Shown one piece after another: positions 21,553 through 32,511 of a DNA stretch of 64,000 nt. The notes below the pieces were generated by a model that did no database searches, was not told the origin of the DNA, and was given only the letters and a program-made list of their open reading frames with translations. Position 1 is the stretch's first letter, and each line of letters opens with the position of its first letter. The position numbers and the translations under genes were made by a program. Source of the DNA: Corynespora cassiicola. Lineage: Eukaryota > Ascomycota > Dothideomycetes > Pleosporales > Corynesporascaceae. The stretch spans positions 4,650,001 through 4,714,000 of the forward strand of contig JAEUWY010000001.1 in NCBI GenBank assembly GCA_022059125.1, written 5' to 3'.

Positions 21553-24500
21553 TTTTGCCGGGGCGGGGTGGATTTTGCTCGTATCGGCTGCTGGGATGGC
21601 ATGTCAGTGCTCTAGGGGGTTTCTGTGGGAAGGGTAGAGTAGAGGGGGGACGGACGCACGGGTTGGGGATTCTGGGTGGGGTTCGTTATGCGAAGTTGAT
21701 CAGTGTTGGAGGGTTGTGGATGCGGGTTTGAGGGTGGGCGGGTTGTTTTGCGAGGATTGGGGTGGGAGGGCTGGAGGGGTTGTGGGGGGGGAGTTGAGGA
21801 CAGGTTTGGGGGCGAATGGGGTAGGTGCTAGATGGCACAGCTCGAGATGTTGCGGGGGGGTTGCGATCGTTTGCTGTGTGATTGACCAACTACAAATCGA
21901 GTACGGATTTCGAGTGGTAACACAGAAGAACTTCGAGTGTCGGGCACTTGATGCTAGGGAAATTCCAGGCGTAAAATTTCCCTTGCACAACAGAATTCAA
22001 GGCTTGTTGTCCGCGAGCGCGGAGTAATGTGGGTAGGAAAGAAGAGCAACGGAGTGGGATAAGACACCCGACCACGGTATAAACGAACGCGTCCGGATTT
22101 ATCGCGCGTGATGGCCACATGCCTTGCCTTATATCCGCGGCAAGCAAACAGGCATCGTATAATTGTGGCTTTCTATTCGTATCCTCAGCGGGATCAAGGC
22201 CAATCGCGCCGAGGCTCAGAGGTGTCTTCGCCTGTATCACCTTCCTATACAAGCTAGCCGACAGAAGCTAAGTGAGCTTATCGCGAAGGAAGCTTTCGAG
22301 TTGCCTTGTCAGGCCATTAGCATGTTCTAGAAAACCAATCTACAAAACCGAAGGATCGTGGCCATTTTTTGTGGCTTGATGTGAGGGCATACTGGGGGAG
22401 TAGAGAAGGGGATGTTGATTGGTGTGGCGGGAGAGCTACCATCGTTCCGTCGCGTGCGAACCTCATATAGCTATCTCCTCCGATTCTAGCAGTCGATAAT
22501 CTTCCCCATGCAGCTGTGCAGTCTTTGGTGTCATCATTTACGGCCGTAGTATTTCAGATGGCTGGGTTCGAGATGGAAAAGTCGTTGGGAACAATTCTGC
22601 TTGATCTAGGTACCAACCTTCCAAGTTTTCCATGGGTCTTCTCAAATGACCAATTATAAAGCTTGGGTATATTGGGTGTTGGATTCCAATTCTATTGCTA
22701 TTCTTACATTTGGGTTTGTTTCGTACTTGTCAGCCCTGTCATTATGCGCCACTTCAGTACCTTCTTTTTGAGAGCCACAGCCTGCTTTATGGTTTTTCCT
22801 GCGTGGAACAGACTTTGCCTGAGTACTTTCTCTACAAAGTTGCTGTTTGAATCATATACTGACTTTGGTCGATTCAATGAGTTGGGTTTCAGGAAATGAG
22901 GTTGAAATGATTGCAGGGCGCTTTGTACTTTCTTTTGTGGTTAGATTAGCCTTCCCTCATGCATGCCCCCAGAATTATGAAATCCCCTTTGATCGGAGCC
23001 TTCCATGAACAAACACTGTATGGGCTGTAAAAACTTTGCATCGGTCCCACTCACTACTTGCAAAGGAAAAAAAATCGGCTGTTTGCATTCGCCACACGGA
23101 ACGTTACATAGGAAATTTTGCTTTTGGAGAAATGTGAATGTTGGGGGAAGAGCGGGTCAACTCCACGAGGTAAGAAAAGCTGTAATTTTCTTGAGCAGGA
23201 TACCTTCATTATGATCGGTTGCATGCATGAAAATCTGATCTGAAGATCTGTGATCGCGGTTGGTTGATCTATGCCCAACAGCCCTCACGGCCAGGGTCCT
23301 AATCTTGCGGAACCTGCCGAACAGCTGCGGCGACTTGGCGTTCATTACATGCATTGATTCTTCCCACGAGCGCCACTATCATTCGCTGCAATAATCCCGT
23401 CTGACTGTTTGGCTGAGATCCGGGCTCAAAGGGCTGATATCCTAGGACAAAAATAGGAAGTGAACGATGATCTTACCGGTCGAAGAAAAGGAGAAACTGA
23501 CCCAAATCGAGCAATGATCCCCGGATTCGGCTGACTTACCGTAGGCTATCAGAATCGTCAAGCAGCACAGACGATAAAGCCTAGCATCGCATTACAGAGA
23601 TAAAGAAAAGTCTTCGGCACGAAGGTCGATGGAAGCCGGGGGGCGAGTGAGGCTCTGGGTCTGACCCCGCAAAAGGTCCGTCTCCAAGCCTTCGAGAAAG
23701 TACGACACCGGGATAATTCCCGGAGAATGCCGGCCGAGGTGGCCATGTGAGTTTGTGCCTGAGTTGAGGCTTGAATTGACGACAAGATGCTCGCTTATCT
23801 GCCAAAGTGAAGCGCTCGCCCATGAGAAGATGGAGTTTGTTTGCCCTTGGTATGCAGCTCACAATAGCATACGAAATCTAGGGTCTGACCGTTCCAATTC
23901 GCGTTTCGAAAATCCGGCACACGGCCGCTTTGCCCAAAGGATCAACCTGAGACGATCCGTGCTGGGAAATCCTCGGGCGCATGAACAAGAACATCAAGGC
24001 CGAATCATCGGAGGGGCATTGACTGGATCCATAGTTGGCTTTATTGAACAAGTGGCTTGCCAAAGGTCTGGCGAACACGACAAAACATCATGTCCAGCAC
24101 GCGTCCAAGGCTCGTCGAAGGCGATGGAGACGAGTGTGGAGCGAGGCAAAGACGATCTGCCTGACACGGATTCGAGACCACTCAACCCAGCCCCCATTCA
24201 TCAAACTCGTGCTTAGCGCCACTCCCGTTCCACACTTGCGGCTAGCCCGCTCTGTCGCATCGCCTTCGGTCCACTACCCGCTGCGAGCACGGCTACTAAG
24301 CCTGGGATGTGCAACGACCACCCCTCCCAGCACTCTGGGCGGCCCCCTCGAGCGTTGCAGCCATTTCCTTAAAGGTAGCCATGCAGCACGGCCGGGTTTC
24401 GCGATGCGTGTCCCCTCCCCAACCTCACCCGATTGCAATCATGCGGCTACACTAGAAACCGTGACCTGGACCCTCTTCCTTGCACCCGAAACCGCGTGAA

Positions 24501-24593
24501 TTATCAACGGCCGTGTCCCACCCCCCAAGTCCACGCGACTCTCGGCCCAACTCTCCTGCCCTTCCCGCCGCCGCACCTGTGAGCATTTCGAAA
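21553..24593. other. Three-kilobase intergenic region, no gene seen
   Basis: The left part (21.6-21.9 kb) has strand-biased G runs on the plus strand. The middle is mixed AT-rich sequence with only short frames. The right 400 bases are C-rich and form the promoter and leader of the zincin-like gene; an in-frame Met at 24480 lies in this leader and is probably not used. A 153-codon frame at 23755-24216 is not supported by composition. Confidence 0.5.
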
Positions 24594-25870
24594 ATGCTCA
24601 CACTCCAAACGCTCCTCTCGCTCCCCGTCTTCCTCTCCACCACCCTCGTGGCGCATGCGCTCGCGTCGCCCTCGCCGGGCGGCTTCATCGACAGCGACAA
24701 CAAGGGCTCCGCGCCCCCTTTCGCGGCTGTATTGACCGGAGGCGATGGGTGCAACGCCGAAGATCTGGAGGCGATCCGCGATGGCTTCGAAGAGATGACA
24801 AGGCTATTTCGAGCCGCGCTACCCGTGAACTGGGAAGGCGAGGCCGAGCTCGAGTTCTTCGGCCGACCAGATCGAATATCCAATTACACGGCTATGATCG
24901 AGTCGAATCTGCGGCGCGCGGCACAGTATGGAAATCTAAAAGGCGATGCGACGGTGAATCCGGATATACACGTTCGATGCGACGATCCGAGCAGTCTTTG
25001 CGATGAAGGGAATAAGAGGGAAGGGAAGCATGTGGCGTATAATATCGGAAACGATCCACATATTAATTTCTGTAAACGTTATTTTGGTCTAGATGCTTTG
25101 GACGATACGGTGGACAAGGAGGCACAGAACATGACGACCAATCTCGAATTGATGAACTACTACAATCGAGGTATGGTGGTTCTCCTTGAGCCGATGGGGT
25201 AATGCTGACCCATTTTTAGCAACCGCATGGGCCAGGATGGTGATGCATATCGCCGCTGTGGGTACAGCAATCGTCGAAAGAGTGGTCGCGGGAGCCATAT
25301 CCAATTCCAGTGCAGAGTGGGTGACGGAAAAGCACGAGGGCACCATGAACACGTCGGTATTGGCCGGCGTCAAGAACGAACACCCCGAAACCGATGGCCC
25401 AAACGATATTTCGACCTTAAAATATGCGTACGGCGCAATGCGAGCAAAGCTCTTGGGGGTTCTGTCGACACAGGAACCCTACGATGCGGCGAACAATGCG
25501 GAAAACTACGCACTCTTTGCGCAGGCGCGATACGTCATGGAGCAAAAGGGCTTCTTCCCGAACCTGCCGGTGATGGACTTTGGGAGTGATTTCCATGTGC
25601 TCGCCAACGAGCAACTCCAGGAGGGCGAGAGGAAACGATATGCTTTTTTCGATATGACCGACGTGAGGTAAGTGCTATTTTGCCGTCTACGTCATGATAT
25701 CAGCTGATTTGAAATGCAGCGAGCGCAGACCCGGAATGGAAGTCATCGGTGCCCCACTCTCTTCTTCGGCATCCGCTTTGCATAGAACGCGGGCCCCGTG
25801 GGCGGGCCCGTCGGCCTTTGCTCTACTCTGGGCTGTTGCATGCTCTATTACCCTGTTGATTATACGTTAG
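24594..25870 (+). CDS. Secreted zincin-like protein with degenerate active site
   Basis: The three exons, 24594-25170, 25220-25667 and 25720-25870, encode 391 residues. The start is placed at MLTLQTLLSLPVFL because it opens a signal peptide; the upstream Met at 24480 would bury it. The region after the first junction reads ARMVMHIAAVGTA (198-210). In related fungal secreted zincins as I remember them, this is where HExxH sits, and the downstream YAYGAMRAKLLG and NAENYALFAQARYVM pieces match the helix and the conserved NA..YALFA segment of that family. Only one His of the metal site remains, so it is probably not a protease. A DE-rich N-terminal half and N-glycosylation sites (SNYT, QNMTT) are present. 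The C-terminus ends in a hydrophobic stretch (FALLWAVACSITLLIIR), suggesting a GPI signal or a membrane anchor. Confidence 0.74.
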
Positions 25871-26326
25871 ATGTTGTGCGAGATTGAGAGGACATCTTCC
25901 CATCGTGATACCCTAAACGCGAAAGCATATGTAGCAAATACTTGAAATACAACAGAGGCAAAGCCTCGTGAATAATGAGTCTTTTAGAAACTCGCAAGAG
26001 ACTCGCAAAGAAGAAGACATGTTGCAGTATCAATGAAGGTTCTAGAAATGACTAAAAATCCACTCATACATGATTTCTCCTAGCATAAAACAAAGATGGA
26101 ATACAGCTGGTGACAAAACAGGGGTATTAATGAAATGGTAAAGGGTAAAAATCCCGTAGAGAAGAACAAAGAAGTGTGCCGATGAAAGGATGCTAGGCAC
26201 AACCTGTATGCTAGCCGGATGCATGGAACAAGGTGCAGACTTGGGGGTTGGAGAAAAAGAGAGAAGTCTATCGCAAGGCCTGCCTTGGTGGGCCAACTGT
26301 GAGGCATCCGGAAGCCGCTGAGCGGT
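25871..26326. other. Intergenic between convergent genes
   Basis: The 3' flanks of the zincin-like gene (+) and the orphan gene (-) lie here. AT-rich; no coding frame is supported. Confidence 0.45.
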
Positions 26327-27428
26327 TCAGCGACTCGGCGGCTGATCCCAGTGTCGTAGCATTTGGCCAACAGCATAGTTCCACTCTGCCACAAATGCAT
26401 TCGTAAGTTGAGCTATGCCTTCGGAAGTCGGGGTGCGGCCTCCCCACATGGCCGGTTGCGAGGCTTGGTACTGTGCGTAGTATGGAATGAGTTGACTGTT
26501 ATAGTTAGCAACAGATCGTTTCAGGTTTCCCCTTGTCAGATCTTTACATACTCTGTCTGGATCTTGCTCAATACCAACCAACAAAAGTTCCAGCTTTTGT
26601 TAGATTGAGGGTCGGAGTATACGCGTCTCTTAGCTTCTTCGAGACTTTCGGAGCTATTTCGATACATATCCGTCAGTAAGAGAAGAGAGAGAGAAGCAGC
26701 CTTTTGCAACATTACCTGAAGGGATAGTTCTTTGTCAGGCCTCGTAACTCGGTAAGCAAGCTGTGGGAATTGACGTAATACGACCCTAAAGGTGTTAGCC
26801 TCCACTTGCTGACATATTGCGTAGGCTAGCATACATGCCGCTGTCATAGGTTCGGTGACATCTGAGGAGCCCAACACAGCGAAAGCTTTTTCGATGCGCC
26901 GAAGTTCGACTAGAGTATTGACGTGATGTGACTGCAACGCCTGAATCATCCTCTCCTTTTCCACCTGGGTGTTGTTAGCCTGCAGTCTGGGGAGGATCGA
27001 ATTGTGCTTACTGCGGAAACTTTACGGGATGCCGACATTTCTTGGAACGAGGGAAGTCGATATGTCCGAGCTGGTGGGTTACTATATACACTGTACTCGG
27101 ATTCTGCGGATGTCGATGAGTAAACAGACATGTAAGTCCGATTGCGGAGATGTGCGTGGCGGCTTGAGCTTGCCACAGATGCTGCCTCTATGATATTAAT
27201 ACCAGCCGGGTCGAATAGTCGGGGTCGTTGAATCGAAGGATGTCTTGGTAGGGGGAATGAATCAGTTTCTTCCTCAACAGTATGAGGGCCTGGAAGAAAA
27301 TGTGTTCCCGAGGGACCAGTCTTTGGGACTTTCAAAAGGTTGGAAGTTGGAATGCTCGTGAAGGTAGTTGGGTGTCCGGGTACGGAAGGTGAATCAAGAA
27401 GATGTTCGCCTGCCGGTGATGGCTCCAT
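26327..27428 (-). CDS. Orphan protein, function unknown
   Basis: There are three exons on the minus strand, 27428-27012, 26964-26552 and 26495-26327, encoding 332 residues. Splice sites are GTAAGC/CACCCAG and GTATGT/TAACAG with CTAAC branch points, and the frame closes. Exon 1 is Ser/Pro/Thr-rich and looks disordered (MEPSPAGEHLLDSPS); exon 2 is a helical region (LVELRRIEKAFAVLG, then FRVVLRQFPQLAYRV); exon 3 is short and ends HWDQPPSR. There is no signal peptide, membrane segment or DNA-binding motif. The helical block vaguely recalls C-terminal regions of fungal zinc-cluster regulators, but no Zn2Cys6 motif exists here or upstream, so I do not assign a role. Confidence 0.6.
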
Positions 27429-30400
27429 AGATGATTAAAGACCTAATGACATTTATACATACTTATTATGGATCCACAGACGTAGGTCTACGGCGAGAGG
27501 CCAAGCCTCTATGAATACCACAAGCTGATAGCAGGCGTAAAGGATCGACGATTATACCATCAAGAGCGCGACCGGCAGCGGGAAGGGCGACGTCCATATG
27601 CGGGGAGTTGCCAAAGACGGTCAGATCTGGGAGCTAGTGTGATAATCTGACCATTGGAAAGGGCGTCGGCATCAGCCCTGTTGAGCGTTGAGGATCGATT
27701 GAGGTTGGTGGCATGTCAAACGCCTCAAAGTCTGCTATAATAGGAAGGCTTCGGGGCCACGGACCCCCCGCTTGTCGACAACGGGTGAGATCGAGGTGAC
27801 TTCATGGTAGCTGGAAGCAGGGAGATGCGAATCGCCTATGGCTTTGGCCATGCAGTAGCCGGAGATTCCAAGATCTCAGACAGGTGTCAAAGCTGGCAGC
27901 CAGCCACAAGTACGAGGCCATTGATGGCACAAAGAGCTTTCATTGGCGGCTGGACAGCCTCATGGCAGTCACAACAGAGCGGCACGGGCCCGCTGGCCTG
28001 TAGAGGCGTTCAGGATCATCGGCAACGTCTTGATCACACGGGAAAAGTGGGTGAATGTAGTAAGAGGATGAGTATGGCCGGATCCGCAGCCTCAGCTGTG
28101 CATGTTACTGTGGCATCGTGGCAGCGTGGCAGCGTGGCAGCGGACAAAGGCGAGGCAGATGGTGCGATAAGGCGCCGGGAACTCATGTTCCGTGCGGAGG
28201 TGGAGAAGCTGTGATAGCTGCTGCATGGTGTTTAGGCGGCAAGTCGGTCTGGGGCTGGGGCTGATGGGGCTGTGAGATCGGAGACATGCCGGAATTATTC
28301 TACGGAGCAACCGTGCAGTGGCTAGTGTAGCGGCTTGGCACGTGGCTTAGCGGCTCCAAGCGCAGCTCCATCTCGACGAGCACACCGCCGTTTCCCCCGG
28401 CTTTCGCTTCTCTGGCCGTGCCGACGTCAACACCAACAACTCGAGAGGTAACAGTTACCTTGGAGTCACCGACATTCTAAATGAACCCCACGGCACAAGA
28501 AATACCGTGCCTCGAGCGCTCTATTTTTGACCTCGCGTCATCGACTTGGCTGGTCGTACGCCTCACCAGCCACTAAGCACCACCAGGATTGTCTCGGGTC
28601 GCGCCACGGGCCACGGGCCACTGTGGCCGTGTCCAAGTGCAGAGCCGCATCGCCATGGACTCTAGCGTTGCATCGAGCGCGTTCTAATAGAGGCAACTTG
28701 GACATTAGGCTTCATCAGCGTGGGACCTAGACCGGCCAGTATAGCATATAATGCTAGACTCGGCCCCGAAGAACACCCCCGACCTCATAGACTCGACGAA
28801 GGGCTCGTCCTTTATGGCCGTTGGACTGGGTTTTTGACCGTTGGTGAGGCTGAACCTTGCCGATATGCACCCGCCGCCTTGGGTCTCACTTCGCTACCCG
28901 GTTTTGAAGCGGTACTGGCGCCTTGTGCTGAACTTCCCGCGTTCCTCTTCCTGTACCCTTGGCCGTGTCATCCCAGCTGAACATGCATCTATGAGTATGA
29001 CATCGGCTCGACTCAGGTGATTGGGTCATCCATTGGCATTTTGCACCCAAGCTCTGGGGATCAGCCGCTAATGGAGCATGTAATACGCCTCCCCTCTGAC
29101 CTAACGCACATTCGCCCATGTTACCTTGTACATGCATGCATTCTTGAGCTGCTACTCAATTCGTCCATCTGATGAGCGGTTTTTTGTTGCCCTCTTCACG
29201 ATTGGCCGGTTTCTTAGACCCCACAGCCTAGCTCTTCAGCTTTAAGGTTGTAATTAAGCCTGTTTTAGTATCTATCGCAGACGTGTCCCCTGGGCCCTCC
29301 ATTTCGATATTGAGTCGTGTGCTCAGCACATGCGGGATCCACCGTCTGCGTTCACTCCGTGCCACAAATGACTCAACTCGAAACCCGTGCTTTTGCGTCT
29401 AACAAAACAGCTACTTTATATCGAGGCACCTGTATGCTCCCATGCATTATCAATACCTGGATTGAGTGTGACTTTATCTTTCAGCTCCCCCAGTAATCAA
29501 CATTAACTAGTATAACGTCATCTCACCCCAGAGTCATGGGGACTGCTGATGAAGTTAACCTTCGATGTGTGCGGCAGATCGGCATGAGCCCATGAAATCC
29601 ATGATAAGCTGAGGCATCTCTATCCCATTTCGGCGCTTTTTCGTATATCCAACATACTCGAAGTTTAGATCTACCTAGTTGAATTCGCTTCGTTTTCTTA
29701 CGCCTATTGCGTAGTAGCTATACCCTAGTGTCAAGCTTTAATCCTGCATTGCACGTGTTGAGCAATAAGGACACATTGATTTAATTTTAGTGTTCAATTC
29801 CTCGCCGTGTCTAAGATCCTGCATGTACAAGCAGCCTTTTAGAGCCCAACATTTTCCTGCAGGCTAGGATGTCGCATCACTTGCGCCTCGAAAGGATCAT
29901 TTGGCGCTTGGATTCGCTATCCAAAAGTCGAGGAGGGAATATTGAAGGAGGCACAGAAACCTCGCTTCCTCAGATGAAACAAACGGTTAACGCATCAGGA
30001 GCCAGCTTACTTGCAATGGCATGCCAGCCGCTTTTCTCTTTTAGATGATTTTTTGGGCGAAAAATACGACAAATTTTCTATCAATAACGCACCAAATATT
30101 CAATTTGCTTACAAACAAATTTCGCATCGCCTATTTCTTAGGGTGCTTAGCTGTGAGGCTACTGCAGCAGCTGTGCGACCATTATACGAGTTGGATCTGG
30201 ATCCAGTACATTGTAGTTGACCAAATCATAAGGCCACCAGGTCTCGGAAATAGGAAAAAAAAGGATATAGACCATGAGTCACTTACAGTGTGCTGGCGAG
30301 TATTTGCGGGAGAAGAGATAATTTCCCGATTCATCGTCCACCCGCGAAGGAATCGGTAAGCTCAGCCACGATGAGTGTCGGAGGCGCATGCATCCATGCC

Positions 30401-30777
30401 TTGTGGAGCCTGCGCTCAGATAGCGAGAGATAATTAGAACAGGCTCCTATAATCCTTTGTTTGCAATTCTAGTATTCTAGAGCATGGCGCCGTATAACCT
30501 ACTGTAAGCAAGGCTGTGCTGACTAATCGCACTTTGGTCTGGTTATAATCTCTGGTGGCTTCATGCTCGTCTTCTAGAAAACGTTCCTATGCGCTTTTTA
30601 ACTCCTGTAGGAGATAAAACTCTTCATTGTTTTCGCTAATCAGAGGCGCAAGCACTTTACCAGAATTCTTTAGGTCCAAGGTCGAGTTCAGGCACTAATC
30701 ATATCCATACAGCAAAATACCATGTAATATGCCATCGTCTACTAGTTTAGCATTTCATGTAAATTTGTAATAGTTAA
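27429..30777. other. Gene-poor block, no gene seen
   Basis: In 3.3 kb there is no frame with recognisable protein content. The sequence shifts from mixed composition (27.4-29 kb) to AT- and TA-richer sequence toward 30.7 kb. A three-copy 8 bp tandem repeat sits at 28117. The block adjoins the deleted DUF6536 remnant and may be old decayed sequence; I could not identify transposon ends. Confidence 0.5.
28117..28140 (+). repeat. Tandem repeat (CGTGGCAG)x3
   Basis: Three perfect 8 bp units follow one another directly in non-coding sequence. Confidence 0.8.
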
Positions 30778-31721
30778 TTAAGCGTATCTACCTTCTTTTT
30801 CAAGGGGTCCAACTTCTTCATTCGAGAAGGCACAATATCCGACCCCCTCTTCAGTAGTTCTGAACACACCCCATCGAAGCTTCTCTTGAGAAAGAGGTTT
30901 ATCTTCGGTTCCACACCCCTGCTCAGGATGACAGCTAGCACTTATAGCTACGCTGCTACTGGCCACAATAGGCATGCCGCTTTTGTAGGGGATGTATCCG
31001 AAGCCGATCACCGCCGCCATCATAAGGACTCCCAAGACAATGACTGCGAGCATAGCGACTAGAGACCAGCCACATGTCCTCATGCCATCTGATGAGCTTT
31101 CTAGCTCTATATGTTCCCCGTAATCATCGTAAAAGTGGATATATACAACAAAGATGCATTGTGTCGTAGCATTCTGAATCACTCAAGAACGCCTTGCCAA
31201 CCACGAAGACGTCGTAAGAGTGATGAGATAGAGGCAAAAAAGAGCAAGTTGTAGCTATCATCGGTCAGTGTTGGTACCTGTAAAACTCATTAGGAGCTTT
31301 CAAGAGATGGAGAGAATTGAGCTTAGACCTGTATCGTTACAGAGGGATTGATAAGGGAGAATAAGAATGCCAACACCGAAAACTGGATAACTCCAAATCT
31401 CCAGCCGGTAAAACATCTTCGAATGCATTGGATCCGAGACATATTGTCCTTCTTGGAGGGCACGACTCGAGAACAATCTGAGCCACTTATGGAGCGACTA
31501 TGTTCACATCTCTCTGTCAGTTCAAAGAGCTCTGTCGCTTCCGAATTTTCCTCTGAAGTGTAGGCGATTCGTTTCCATTTGTAGAGCAGTACGAGATTTT
31601 GGAAAAATTGTAAGACGCGATGTGCCATCTTCATCTCAGGAACCGAGGTAAAACAAGAGTACCAGCCATGCGCAAGACCGGAGGGATCTGACGATGGATA
31701 ATGCAAACCTGTGCGAAACAC
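30778..31721 (-). pseudogene. Deleted remnant of a DUF6536-type multi-TM membrane protein gene
   Basis: Two minus-strand fragments match opposite ends of one family. The upstream fragment (frame 31721-31323) contains RRCFTGWRFGVIQFSVLAF, the N-terminal TM entry of DUF6536 proteins. The downstream fragment (frame 31182-30778) carries its C-terminus: TTQCIFVVYIHFYDD, RTCGWSLVAMLAVIVLGVL, GMPIVASSSVAISASCHP, then WGVF and GYCAFS..EV. Intact members are several hundred residues longer (my recollection is about 600-700 in total), with many TM helices between these pieces; here only about 140 bp separate them and stops close both frames. The codon before the downstream fragment is TGA where a Trp is plausible. 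I infer an internal deletion plus point decay. A short spliced derivative cannot be excluded without transcript data. Confidence 0.6.
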
Positions 31722-32511
31722 AAAAAGCCAGATATGGTGGGAGCGTACTGATTCATGGTTGGAGTGCAGCTTTGCTATATACGCGAAATTCAGGGGCCGA
31801 TGGCCTCGTTTGTGGATCCGCTCAGAGACTGTTGCTGTGCAAAACCCAGTGTAGCGAAGCAGTCAAATCAAGGGCATCGAGCCAAGCGAAAATATGCATC
31901 CCACAACCTCGTATTGACCGTTAGACATGCGATGACAAGTCACAGCAAGCTGTGTCCCAACAATTTGCTGAATCCTCGGACTCGATCGGCTCCGAGCTGT
32001 ACATATCACTTGGCGCCGTGCCTTCATTCGTATCAATGAGCAGCTGCTTACTTGAGCTAATGCGGCAAGATATTAGCAATCTGCCCAGGTGAGTTCGCGG
32101 CTTGACTTCATTCAACCCCAAAATGAGCTGACAGGTTGTTTAAGCGCTGGCGATGGGTAAGCGTCCAACCAAGGCCAGGACTTCGATAGTGGTTTCTGTT
32201 CCCGACAGGCTCATGGCCCTGGGCCAGTGTCTAGATGCTGGTCTTCTGGCTCCTACAGGCAGTATATACAATCAGTAGAGTACTATACGATTCGAAATCA
32301 AGCGGCCTCACATCACCAAATGGTTGCAAAGCGACGAATTCCTCGAACAAGTTTGATGAAGACATTATCAATATTATCTAATATAATAGCCAAAGGAAAA
32401 TCTGGCTTCCTTAAATTCCCAATTCCCATTCTATATCCACCAACGCCTCGCTGTGATGATGGTAATAAACGCATCAAATAAAACAATCATGAGAGAAACA
32501 AATCATGAGAT
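31722..32511. other. Intergenic between the DUF6536 remnant and the ABC transporter
   Basis: AT-rich sequence with no supported gene. The right end is the 3' flank of the ABC transporter. Confidence 0.45.

Noticed and set aside
23755..24216. 153-codon frame
   Set aside because: Charged low-information sequence in an intergenic region, with overlapping minus-strand frames; not coding-like.
27804..28214. 136-codon frame
   Set aside because: It crosses the CGTGGCAG tandem repeat and shows no recognisable protein features.
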